This document shows, in pieces, positions 7,386 through 15,018 of a stretch of DNA of 64,000 nucleotides. Source of the DNA: Pseudolabrys sp035718275 (GTDB lineage: Bacteria; Pseudomonadota; Alphaproteobacteria; Rhizobiales; Xanthobacteraceae); NCBI GenBank assembly GCA_035718275.1, contig DASTHI010000026.1:62001-126000 (forward strand), in the 5' to 3' direction. How positions within the stretch are numbered: the stretch's first letter is position 1; every line of letters begins with the position of its first letter. A model generated the notes under the pieces. That model searched no databases. It saw nothing but the letters and a program-made list of their open reading frames with translations, and was not told where the DNA came from. The position numbers were made by a program, and so were the translations under genes.

Positions 7386-9020
7386 ATGCGGCCCATGAAC
7401 AAGCCCGTGATCAGCCCTGAAGTGGCGGCCAGCCCGCTCGCCGTCGAAGTTGATCGGCGCCGGACATTCGCGATCATTTCGCATCCCGACGCCGGCAAGA
7501 CGACATTAACCGAAAAGCTCCTGCTTTTCGGCGGGGCCATCAATCTGGCTGGGCAGGTGAAAGCGAAACGGGACCGGCGTTCGACACGTTCAGACTGGAT
7601 GGCGATCGAGCGCGAACGCGGGATTTCGGTGGTCACCTCAGTGATGACCTTCGATTATGATGGCCGCGTGTTTAATCTTCTGGACACCCCGGGTCACGAG
7701 GACTTCTCCGAGGATACCTATCGCACTCTCACTGCTGTCGACTCCGCGGTGATGGTGATCGACGCGGCGAAGGGCATCGAGGCGCGCACGCGCAAGCTCT
7801 TTGAAGTCTGCCGTCTGCGCGATATCCCGATCATTACGTTCATCAACAAAATGGACCGGGAAAGCCGTGATCCGTTCGAACTGCTCGACGAGATCGAAAA
7901 CACGCTCGCACTCGACACCGCGCCAATGACCTGGCCGATCGGCAGAGGGCGCGACTTTGCAGGGACTTACGATCTTGCAACGGGTGAGATGCGGCTGGTC
8001 AGTGAGGACGGCAAAACCGTCGAACGACAATCTCTCGACCTGCCTGCGCTCGCCGCCAAAAATCCTATGCTTGACGCAAAAGCCGCCGCCGAGGAGCTAG
8101 AGTTAGTTCGGGAGGCCTGCCGATCTTTCGACTTCAAATCATTTCGGGAGGGCCACCTGACACCGGTGTTTTTCGGATCGGCGCTAAAGAATTTTGGGGT
8201 CAAGGATCTTCTGGATGCCTTGGGTATCTTTGCGCCTGCACCGCGTGCGCAGATCTCGAATCTGCGCACGGTCGATGCCCATGAGAATGCGATGACTGCG
8301 TTCGTTTTCAAGATCCAGGCCAACATGGATCCGAACCACCGCGACCGTATCGCATTTGCGCGGTTGTGTTCCGGAAAACTCCGGCGGGGAATGAAAGCAA
8401 AGCTGACGCGCACATCGAAACCTATTACGCTGACAACTCCGCAATTTTTCTTTGCACAGGATCGCGCATTGGCCGAAGAGGCTTATGCCGGCGATGTGGT
8501 AGGCCTGCCAAACCACGGCATCCTCCGTATCGGCGACACCTTGACCGAGGGTGAGGATATCACGTTTCTCGGCGTGCCGAATTTTGCGCCGGAAATCCTT
8601 CGGCGCGTGAAACTAGGCGATCCCATGAAGGCGAAGAAGCTCAAAGAGGCTCTTCAGCAGATGGCGGAAGAGGGCGTTGTCCAGGTATTCCGTCCGCTGG
8701 ATGGGGCGCCGGCTCTCGTGGGGGTGGTCGGACCGCTTCAGCTCGACGTGCTCAAGGTGCGGTTGTCTGAAGAATACGGTCTCGACGTAGCTTTCGAGCA
8801 GCCGGAATTTCAGCTGGCGCGATGGATCACGTCTGAGGATGCCAGAAAGCTCGAAGAATTCGTGCAGACCAACTATTCGAGCTGCGCCGAAGATCTCGAT
8901 TCCGACAAGGTATTCATGGCCCGCAATCAGTTCATTCTAGACTACACGAGCGAACGTGCGCCCGGCATTGTTTTCACCGACATCAAGGATGTGAAGGCAA
9001 GGGTCGCCGTCGCGGCGTAA
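7386..9020 (+). CDS. prfC: Peptide chain release factor 3
   Basis: RF3 is a translational GTPase that removes RF1 or RF2 from the ribosome after termination. The 544-residue protein has the GTP-binding motifs SHPDAGKTTL (G1), DTPGHEDF (G3) and NKMD (G4). These are followed by an RF3-specific middle segment (MTWPIGRGRDFAGTYDL), an EF-Tu domain 2-like region (MDPNHRDRIAFARLCSG), and the C-terminal domain with the FRPLDGAPALVGVVGPLQ segment. The start may be the ATG at 7386 or the second one at 7395; no clear ribosome-binding site separates them. It stands alone on the plus strand before nnrU. Confidence 0.95.
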   Translation: MRPMNKPVISPEVAASPLAVEVDRRRTFAIISHPDAGKTTLTEKLLLFGGAINLAGQVKAKRDRRSTRSDWMAIERERGISVVTSVMTFDYDGRVFNLLDTPGHEDFSEDTYRTLTAVDSAVMVIDAAKGIEARTRKLFEVCRLRDIPIITFINKMDRESRDPFELLDEIENTLALDTAPMTWPIGRGRDFAGTYDLATGEMRLVSEDGKTVERQSLDLPALAAKNPMLDAKAAAEELELVREACRSFDFKSFREGHLTPVFFGSALKNFGVKDLLDALGIFAPAPRAQISNLRTVDAHENAMTAFVFKIQANMDPNHRDRIAFARLCSGKLRRGMKAKLTRTSKPITLTTPQFFFAQDRALAEEAYAGDVVGLPNHGILRIGDTLTEGEDITFLGVPNFAPEILRRVKLGDPMKAKKLKEALQQMAEEGVVQVFRPLDGAPALVGVVGPLQLDVLKVRLSEEYGLDVAFEQPEFQLARWITSEDARKLEEFVQTNYSSCAEDLDSDKVFMARNQFILDYTSERAPGIVFTDIKDVKARVAVAA

Positions 9021-9077
9021 CGCAGCCTTGCGTCATGCCCCTGCAATCGCCTCTACTGCGGCCGTGGAGTATTCAAT

Positions 9078-9662
9078 ATGGGTCTGCTCATCCTTGTTCT
9101 TGGGCTGGTCATCCTGCTCGGTGCGCATGTCTTCGTGACCTTTCGCGCGGCGCGCGCAAAGCTGATTGCGCGTTTTCGGAATGCCTACCGTATTCTGTTT
9201 GTGCTCGTATCACTGGTCGGGCTTGCGCTGATCATCTGGGGATTTGCGAAATATCGCGCCGAGGGCTGGGTGCAGATCTGGTCGCCGCCGGACGTCATGC
9301 GTCACATCATGATGCCGATTGTGCTGCTGGCGGTGATATTCCTGATTTCTGCCTTCATACCGAGCCACATCCGCAAATGGCTCAAGCACCCGATGCTTTC
9401 GAGCGTCAAGACCTGGGCGTTTGCGCATCTCTTGGTCAACGGCGATCTGGGTGGGATCGTCCTCTTTGGTTCATTCGTTCTGTGGGGCGGCTATGCTCGG
9501 GTGGCCGCAAAAAGGCGTGGTGATGTTGGGGCAGGCGCCAAGCCGGCTCCCGCCGGATGGACCAATGACATCATCGTGGTTGTCATTGGAACGGTCGTAT
9601 TTCTAGCCCTGGGATATTGGTTTCACCCCTATGTCATCGGCCTGCCGGTATTCGGGAGATAG
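9078..9662 (+). CDS. NnrU family integral membrane protein
   Basis: The 194-residue protein has about five or six hydrophobic segments and the NnrU signature region. The N-terminal helix ends in GAHVFVTFR. The central IWSPPDVMRHIMMP and HPMLSSVKTWAFAHLLVNGDLGG stretches follow the family pattern, with histidines near the membrane faces. NnrU was named from denitrification loci in Rhodobacter, but most homologues lie outside such loci, as here, and the biochemical role is unsettled. The ATG at 9078 is preferred. It ends 3 bases before panB, so the two are probably one transcript. Confidence 0.88.
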   Translation: MGLLILVLGLVILLGAHVFVTFRAARAKLIARFRNAYRILFVLVSLVGLALIIWGFAKYRAEGWVQIWSPPDVMRHIMMPIVLLAVIFLISAFIPSHIRKWLKHPMLSSVKTWAFAHLLVNGDLGGIVLFGSFVLWGGYARVAAKRRGDVGAGAKPAPAGWTNDIIVVVIGTVVFLALGYWFHPYVIGLPVFGR

Positions 9663-9665
9663 CGC

Positions 9666-10493
9666 GTGTCAGTCCAGGAAGAGCTAAGGCGATTTACCGC
9701 TCCGGATATTCTCTCACGCAAAGGCGGTGAGCCGATCGTGTGCCTCACGTCGTATCACGCGCACACGGCCCGGCTCGTCGACAAATACTGCGATGTTATT
9801 CTCGTGGGCGACTCGCTCGGGATGGTGATGCATGGAATGGAAACCACGGTCCCTGTCACGCTTGAGATGATGATCCTCCAAGGCCGCGCCGTGATGCGTG
9901 GCTCCAAGCGCGCTCTCGTGGTTGTCGACATGCCATTCGGTTCCTATGAAGCTTCGAAAGAGCAGGCATTTGCGAACGGCGCTCGCGTTCTCAAAGAAAC
10001 CGGTTGCGGTGCGGTCAAAGTTGAGGGTGGCAAGCGCATGGCCGATACCATCCGCTTCCTTGCGGAACGCGGTGTCCCCGTCATGGCTCACATCGGACTG
10101 ACGCCACAGGCGATCAATACGATTGGCTCGTTCAGGGCGCAGGGACGCGAAGAAGCAGACTGGGCGCGTATCGAGGAGGACACCATTGCGGTCTCTCAGG
10201 CAGGTGCCTTTTCGGTTGTGATCGAGGCGGTCGCGGAGCCGCTTGCCCGAAAGCTCACCACTTTGGTTGCCATTCCCACCATTGGTATTGGCGCGAGCGT
10301 CGCCTGTGATGGTCAAATCCTTGTCCTCGAGGACATGCTCGGGCTTTCGCCTCGTGTTCCACGGTTCGTGAGGCGCTACGGTGCGCTGGCCGAAGGCATC
10401 GAGAAGGCCATTGCCGACTATGCGGGCGATGTCCGCTCGCGATCTTTCCCGGGTCCCGAACATGTTTACGGGATGAAGGGAAGGAAGGCTTAA
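9666..10493 (+). CDS. panB: 3-methyl-2-oxobutanoate hydroxymethyltransferase
   Basis: PanB transfers a hydroxymethyl group from methylene-tetrahydrofolate to 2-oxoisovalerate, giving ketopantoate, the first step of pantothenate and coenzyme A synthesis. The 275-residue protein shows the family signatures PIVCLTSYHAHTARLVD, ILVGDSLGMVMHGMETTVPVT and VPVMAHIGLTPQ, with the metal-binding aspartates in VGDSLG and VVDMPFG. The start is a GTG at 9666 directly after nnrU. No panC lies in the window, so the next enzyme must be encoded elsewhere. Confidence 0.96.
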   Translation: MSVQEELRRFTAPDILSRKGGEPIVCLTSYHAHTARLVDKYCDVILVGDSLGMVMHGMETTVPVTLEMMILQGRAVMRGSKRALVVVDMPFGSYEASKEQAFANGARVLKETGCGAVKVEGGKRMADTIRFLAERGVPVMAHIGLTPQAINTIGSFRAQGREEADWARIEEDTIAVSQAGAFSVVIEAVAEPLARKLTTLVAIPTIGIGASVACDGQILVLEDMLGLSPRVPRFVRRYGALAEGIEKAIADYAGDVRSRSFPGPEHVYGMKGRKA

Positions 10494-10605
10494 GTACCTG
10501 AATTATCGTGGTTTGCTTAACCTTTGCCTTGGGCGCGCCACATCGCTAGGTTACGGCGCAATCAGGGTCCGGGGGCGGGCCGACAGAGCGGGTCTGGGAG
10601 CCATC

Positions 10606-11259
10606 GTGGCCGATATCTTTCATGAAGTTGACGAAGAGGTCCGGCGCGAACAGCTCAAAAGGCTGTGGGACCGCTACAGCATCTATCTGATCGCCGCCGC
10701 GGTTTTGATCGTCGGTACTATCGCCGCCTGGAGGGGGTACGAATATTGGGCGACGAAAAAGTCGGAAGCTGCCGGAGCCGCTTTTGAGGCTGCCCTCAGC
10801 CTTGCTGAAGAGGGCAAGGCTGAGGAGGCCCAGGCCGCCTTCGCAAAGATCGCGACCGACGCGCCAAAAGGATACCGGACGCTCGCGCTTATGCGCGCCG
10901 CCGCTGTGCTCGCGCAAACAAAACCTGCCGAAGCGGTAAAGGCGTATGAGGATTTGTCGCGGGATCCCTCGATCGGCGCGGCCTGGCAGGACCTGGCTAC
11001 CGTGCGCGCCGGGATGTTGCTGGTTGATACCGCTCCACTGTCAGAAATGCAGCCGCGACTCGAGCCTGTTGCGGAGCCGACGCGAACATTCCGGCACAGT
11101 GCCCGGGAACTACTCGCGCTGTCGGCTTGGCGAAACCGCGACCTCGCTGCCGCGCGCAGATACCTCGACATGATTGCCTCGGATGCCGAGACACCAATCG
11201 GTGTTCGCGCGCGGGCCGATGTTCTGTCGGCCCTGATCGTCGGCGAAGGCAAGAGCTGA
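10606..11259 (+). CDS. YfgM-like TPR inner-membrane protein
   Basis: The 217-residue protein starts MADIFHEVDEEVRREQLKRL with a GTG at 10606, just after CTGGGAG. One membrane helix (about residues 23-40, YLIAAAVLIVGTIAAW) is followed by periplasmic tetratricopeptide-like helices. This is the layout of YfgM, an ancillary subunit around the SecYEG translocon that helps periplasmic chaperones. The longer frame from 10513 looks like a leader artefact. It lies upstream of a lipoprotein and der, matching the yfgM-bamB-der order of many proteobacteria. The gene contains a perfect 12-bp inverted repeat at 10794-10825. Confidence 0.85.
   Translation: MADIFHEVDEEVRREQLKRLWDRYSIYLIAAAVLIVGTIAAWRGYEYWATKKSEAAGAAFEAALSLAEEGKAEEAQAAFAKIATDAPKGYRTLALMRAAAVLAQTKPAEAVKAYEDLSRDPSIGAAWQDLATVRAGMLLVDTAPLSEMQPRLEPVAEPTRTFRHSARELLALSAWRNRDLAAARRYLDMIASDAETPIGVRARADVLSALIVGEGKS
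10794..10825 (+). repeat. Perfect 12-bp inverted repeat inside the YfgM-like gene
   Basis: CCTCAGCCTTGC at 10794-10805 and GCAAGGCTGAGG at 10814-10825 are exact inverted arms around an 8-base loop. In the mRNA this would be a very stable hairpin in the coding region for the LSLAEEGKAEEA helix. The amino-acid repeat LAEEGKAEEA partly explains the symmetry. Confidence 0.6.
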
Positions 11260-11270
11260 GGGGCACGGAT

Positions 11271-11801
11271 ATGCACTTTATGCAACGTGTTGCTATCGTG
11301 CTCTTGCTCGCCGGAGCCAGCGTAGCACTGGCAGCGTGCTCCAATTTCGATCCCGACAAGCTGGACATTTTTGGACTTAATGAAAAGAAAAAGCTCCCGG
11401 GCGAACGCAAGGAGCTGTTTCCGGGCGGCGTTCCGGGCGTGACGCAAGGGATTCCGCCTGAATACATCAGGGGCAACCAGCCGCCCCCTGATGCGGCCCA
11501 GTTGCAGGCACCCGAACCGGCTAAGCAGACAGAAGAGACCGATTCAGAAGCCGACAAGAAGACCACTGCCGCAGAGCCGGAGCCAGAGCCCAAACCGAAG
11601 CCGAAGCCAAAAAAGACCCCGAAGCCGCGCAGTGTCGCACAGCACCCGGTGCAGGCGCCCTCCAACCAGCAACAATCACAGGCTCCTTGGCCGCAGCAAA
11701 CCGAGGCGCAGCAGAGCCCGTCGCCTTGGCCGACGCAGGGTCAGACGAGCACGACAGCGCCATGGCCATCGTCCCCTTCGCCAGGAACGTTCTCGCGCTG
11801 A
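11271..11801 (+). CDS. Proline-rich outer-membrane lipoprotein (hypothetical)
   Basis: The 176-residue product has a lipoprotein signal peptide with the lipobox ALAAC, so Cys23 would be acylated. After a short KLDIFGLNEKKKLPGERKEL segment the chain is low-complexity: Pro, Gln, Glu and Lys, including the EPEPEPKPKPKPKK run at about 11571-11617. There are no visible beta-propeller repeats, so it is not BamB, although it sits where bamB is often found (between a YfgM-like gene and der). It could be a tether or spacer in the envelope. Its function is unknown. Confidence 0.75.
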   Translation: MHFMQRVAIVLLLAGASVALAACSNFDPDKLDIFGLNEKKKLPGERKELFPGGVPGVTQGIPPEYIRGNQPPPDAAQLQAPEPAKQTEETDSEADKKTTAAEPEPEPKPKPKPKKTPKPRSVAQHPVQAPSNQQQSQAPWPQQTEAQQSPSPWPTQGQTSTTAPWPSSPSPGTFSR

Positions 11802-11854
11802 CACGAACGGCGCTGTAAGAGAACGAGCCGCTTGGGACGGTCCGGATTCTCTCA

Positions 11855-13216
11855 ATGAGCTTCATTTTTGCAATTGTCGGCCGGCCGAACGTCGGCAAAT
11901 CGACCCTGTTCAATCGGCTGGTCGGCCGGCGCCTCGCGCTTGTTGATGACCTGCCGGGGGTCACGCGCGACCGGCGCGAAGGTGAAGGCCGTCTTGGCGA
12001 TCTCGCGTTTACAATCATCGACACCGCCGGTTTCGAGCAATCGGCGCCTGAAACGCTCACGGGCCGAATGCGGGCGCAAACGGAGGCCGCAATCGAGGAA
12101 GCCGACGCCATCCTGTTCATGATTGACGCGCGCGTTGGGCCTACCGCCGCAGATCAGGCATTCGCGGAGGTCGCTCGCAAGTCGGGCAAGCCCATTATTC
12201 TCGTCGCGAACAAGAGCGAGGGCACCGCAGGGGAAGCGGGGCGGATCGAGTCCTACGTCCTTGGTCTGGGCGATCCCATCCCGATTTCGGCCGAGCATGA
12301 CGAAGGCATGTCGGATCTCTACGATGCCATGCGGGCGGTGTGTCCGGATCAGGCCTCATCCGAGAAGTCGCCGGCCAAAGCCGATGAAAGCCGCTCCATA
12401 CGGGTTGCCATTGTCGGCCGGCCGAATGCCGGCAAGTCCACTTTGATTAACCGATTGCTTGGAGAGGAGCGCCTGCTGACGGGACCGGAGGCCGGCATCA
12501 CGCGCGACGCCATCGCGGTCGAGCACGATTGGCAAGGCCGCAAGTTCCGAATCTACGATACTGCGGGACTTCGCCGGCGCTCGCGCGTCGGAGAAAAGCT
12601 TGAAAAGCTTTCGGTTGCGGACGCCCTCAATGCTGTCCGATTTGCCGAAGTCGTTGTTGTATTGCTCGACGTGGAAAACGCGTTTGAGGAGCAGGATCAG
12701 CGCATCGCTGATCTGATTGAACAGGAGGGCCGTGCGATTGTCATCGCGGTGAATAAATGGGATTTGCAGGAAGCGAGGCCAGGTGCAATCGCCCGGCTCC
12801 GTGAGCAGGCGGATGAAAAGCTCACACAGCTGAAAGGCGTGCCATTGGTGGCTGTCTCTGGCTTGACCGGAGAGGGGATCGACCGGCTGATGCAGGCCAT
12901 CGTGGATGCTTACGACATTTGGAACAAGCGCATTCCAACCAGCGCGCTTAATCGATGGTTCGAGCAAGCCGTCAGTGCGCACCCGCCGCCGGCGGTCTCA
13001 GGGCGTTCGCTGCGGTTGAACTACATCACGCAGGCCAAAGCCCGGCCGCCGACTTTCGTTATATTCTGCACGCGTGCCGATGCGGTGCCGGACGCCTACA
13101 TCCGATACCTGCTCAACTCGTTGCGTGATACATTCGAAATGCCGGGCACCCCCATCCGGCTGGCCCTGCGCGAGAAGAAGAATCCTTTCAGAGGCCGAGC
13201 CAAGCGCAAGCACTGA
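11855..13216 (+). CDS. der: Ribosome biogenesis GTPase Der (EngA)
   Basis: Der is the tandem-GTPase factor needed for 50S subunit maturation. The 453-residue protein has both G domains. The first has GRPNVGKSTL near residue 9 and DTAGF. The second has GRPNAGKSTL near residue 187, DTAGLRRRSRV and NKWD. A C-terminal KH-like domain (about 370-453) carries the RPPTFVIFCTRADAVPDAYIRYL segment, and the protein ends in the basic tail RGRAKRKH. The ATG at 11855 gives the standard MSFIFAIVGRPN start. Confidence 0.97.
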   Translation: MSFIFAIVGRPNVGKSTLFNRLVGRRLALVDDLPGVTRDRREGEGRLGDLAFTIIDTAGFEQSAPETLTGRMRAQTEAAIEEADAILFMIDARVGPTAADQAFAEVARKSGKPIILVANKSEGTAGEAGRIESYVLGLGDPIPISAEHDEGMSDLYDAMRAVCPDQASSEKSPAKADESRSIRVAIVGRPNAGKSTLINRLLGEERLLTGPEAGITRDAIAVEHDWQGRKFRIYDTAGLRRRSRVGEKLEKLSVADALNAVRFAEVVVVLLDVENAFEEQDQRIADLIEQEGRAIVIAVNKWDLQEARPGAIARLREQADEKLTQLKGVPLVAVSGLTGEGIDRLMQAIVDAYDIWNKRIPTSALNRWFEQAVSAHPPPAVSGRSLRLNYITQAKARPPTFVIFCTRADAVPDAYIRYLLNSLRDTFEMPGTPIRLALREKKNPFRGRAKRKH

Positions 13217-13304
13217 GCCTCGCCAACTCGACCTCGTACTGGAATGAAGATTCCATCAGAGCTACCCTGCGACCCGTTCGTCGGTTTGGCCATGGGAGTG
13301 CCTG

Positions 13305-14177
13305 ATGTCGCAAGCGGACAACACAATCCCAATCGAAGCCTGGAACACCATTCTCTTCGATAAATTCTGCCACTTTCGATTTGTGTTGACTGATGGACTT
13401 TCGGACCACAGTGATGAGCTGTTACGCCGTCGACCGTTTCCAGTCGCGTCAAAGGTTCTTGATGTCGGGTGCGGTTTTGGCGACACGACACAGCTGATCG
13501 CCCGACAAGTCGGGCCAGACGGAATTGCCATCGGCGTCGATTGCGCGCCGAACTTTGTCAACGCTGCCAAGAATGAAGCGCTTCGAGCCGGTGTAAAAAA
13601 TGTTTCTTTTTTCGCAGCTGATGTCCAGACCGAAAGCCTCTTCGGTCCCTACGACTTTGCATTCTCACGTTTCGGCACGATGTTCTTCAACTTGCCGGTG
13701 CCCGCGTTACGCAACATTCGGACCGCGCTGCGTCCTGGCGGCGAACTTAGGATGATCGTCTGGCGTCGACGGGAGGACAATCCCTGGGTGCACGAGGCCG
13801 AACTCTGTGTTCGCGACATTGTGCCGGTCATCAGTCATCAGGAGACGGATCAAATCCACTGCGGCCCGGGTCCGTTCTCTATGGCGGGGGCAGACATGGT
13901 CAGTGACATGCTCCATATCGCCGGCTATGAGCGCGTTGGGTTCGAGCGATATGACACCGACATTTGCATCGGGCGCACAATGGAAGACGCTATCGAATTT
14001 GCAATGGCGCTAGGCCCGGCCGGCGAGATCATTCGGCTCGCAGGGGAAGATGGGGAGAAGCGGCGAGACCGGGTCGTCACCGCCTTGCGCAAGATCCTCG
14101 CGTCCCACGAACGATCCGATGGAATTTGGGCGATGTCCAGCAGCTGGTTTATCACCGCGCGCAATCCCGCTCCATGA
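13305..14177 (+). CDS. SAM-dependent methyltransferase, class I
   Basis: The 290-residue protein has the Rossmann-type methyltransferase signature VLDVGCGFGDTT at about residues 47-58, followed by an acidic residue after the second strand (IGVDCAPNF) and the later LRPGGELRMIVWR strand of UbiE/menaquinone-type methyltransferases. The substrate cannot be named; the C-terminal half is specific to this group. It starts with ATG after a GGGAG site. It ends only 5 bases from the stop of the convergent SDR gene. Confidence 0.8.
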   Translation: MSQADNTIPIEAWNTILFDKFCHFRFVLTDGLSDHSDELLRRRPFPVASKVLDVGCGFGDTTQLIARQVGPDGIAIGVDCAPNFVNAAKNEALRAGVKNVSFFAADVQTESLFGPYDFAFSRFGTMFFNLPVPALRNIRTALRPGGELRMIVWRRREDNPWVHEAELCVRDIVPVISHQETDQIHCGPGPFSMAGADMVSDMLHIAGYERVGFERYDTDICIGRTMEDAIEFAMALGPAGEIIRLAGEDGEKRRDRVVTALRKILASHERSDGIWAMSSSWFITARNPAP

Positions 14178-14182
14178 GCCGC

Positions 14183-14932
14183 TCATGCCGGCGGATGGAA
14201 GGATTTCAACTTCCGGTCACGGAAATCATAGAGTTTGCCGGATGCCGAAAATGAGGGGAGGCAGAGCGGCAGTACTTCTTTTGCGACATCTTCCGGCGTC
14301 GGTAGCGAGAGTGGGTCGATACCGGGGAAGGCACCGAGATACATGCGCGTGCGAGTAGGCCCTGGGCCGAGAAGGTTTACACGGACAGCAGTGGTTGCGG
14401 TTTCTGCAGCGTAAGTCCGCGCCAGCACTTCCAGAGCCGCCTTGGAGGCGGCGTAGGGTCCCCAATAGGCGCGACCCATATGCGCAACGCCTGATGTCAG
14501 GAAAACGGCACGACCGGCCTCCGCACGCCGCAGCAACGGATCCATACAGCGGATAAATTGCCAGTTAGCCGTCACGTTGACTGCGATGAGATTGTCCCAT
14601 TCCTTGGGTTCATAGTGAGCAAGAGGGCTGAGCGGCCCGAGCACTCCGGCATTCCCGACCAGCACATCGAGTCGCTCATACCGTTCGTTGATAGCGAGCG
14701 CGAGCCTGGCGATTCCGTCGCTATCCTTGACGTCGAGAGGAACAAGTGTCGCCGAACCTCCACGGCTCCTAATCTTGTCGTCGAGCTCTTCGAGTCCGCC
14801 GACCGTTCGCGCTACCGCCACAACATGAGCGCCGGCGTTGGCGAGCTCGAGCGAGATGGCCGCGCCGATCCCGCGCGATGCTCCGGTCACAAGCGCAATT
14901 CGATCGGCAAGAGGCCTGGGATTGTCTGTCAT
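14183..14932 (-). CDS. Short-chain dehydrogenase/reductase (SDR)
   Basis: The 249-residue protein is a classical SDR. It has the cofactor motif TGASRGIGAA, NAG in VLVGNAGVLGP, and the catalytic Ser (LTSG) and Tyr-Lys (YAASKAAL). It catalyses NAD(P)-dependent oxidation or reduction of an unknown substrate. The C-terminus (SASGKLYDFRDRKLKSF) differs from FabG. The gene is downstream of purF in the same direction, with an 86-base gap; as I remember it, an SDR follows purF in many Rhizobiales. No pathway can be assigned from context. Confidence 0.88.
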   Translation of the reverse strand: MTDNPRPLADRIALVTGASRGIGAAISLELANAGAHVVAVARTVGGLEELDDKIRSRGGSATLVPLDVKDSDGIARLALAINERYERLDVLVGNAGVLGPLSPLAHYEPKEWDNLIAVNVTANWQFIRCMDPLLRRAEAGRAVFLTSGVAHMGRAYWGPYAASKAALEVLARTYAAETATTAVRVNLLGPGPTRTRMYLGAFPGIDPLSLPTPEDVAKEVLPLCLPSFSASGKLYDFRDRKLKSFHPPA

Positions 14933-15018
14933 GTGTCGTTTTGGTCGTCGCCGCTCCGGGCATTGAACTCAGCCATAGAGGACGTGGAAAGCCCGAACAA
15001 GGCCGGCCGGATACGGCG

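Noticed and set aside
10683..11447. Minus-strand frame of 254 codons opposite the YfgM-like gene
   Set aside because: It is a shadow of a GC-rich coding strand; its sequence is Arg/Ser/Ala-rich with no family pattern, while the plus strand codes for a clear TPR membrane protein.
11571..11617. Short tandem repeat in the lipoprotein gene as a possible CRISPR-like or VNTR array
   Set aside because: It is a run of Glu-Pro and Lys-Pro codons, not regular spaced repeats; only a low-complexity protein tail.
12593..12611. Tandem GAAAAGCTT repeat inside der
   Set aside because: Two 9-bp copies simply encode EKLEKL in a helix; no mobile or regulatory feature.
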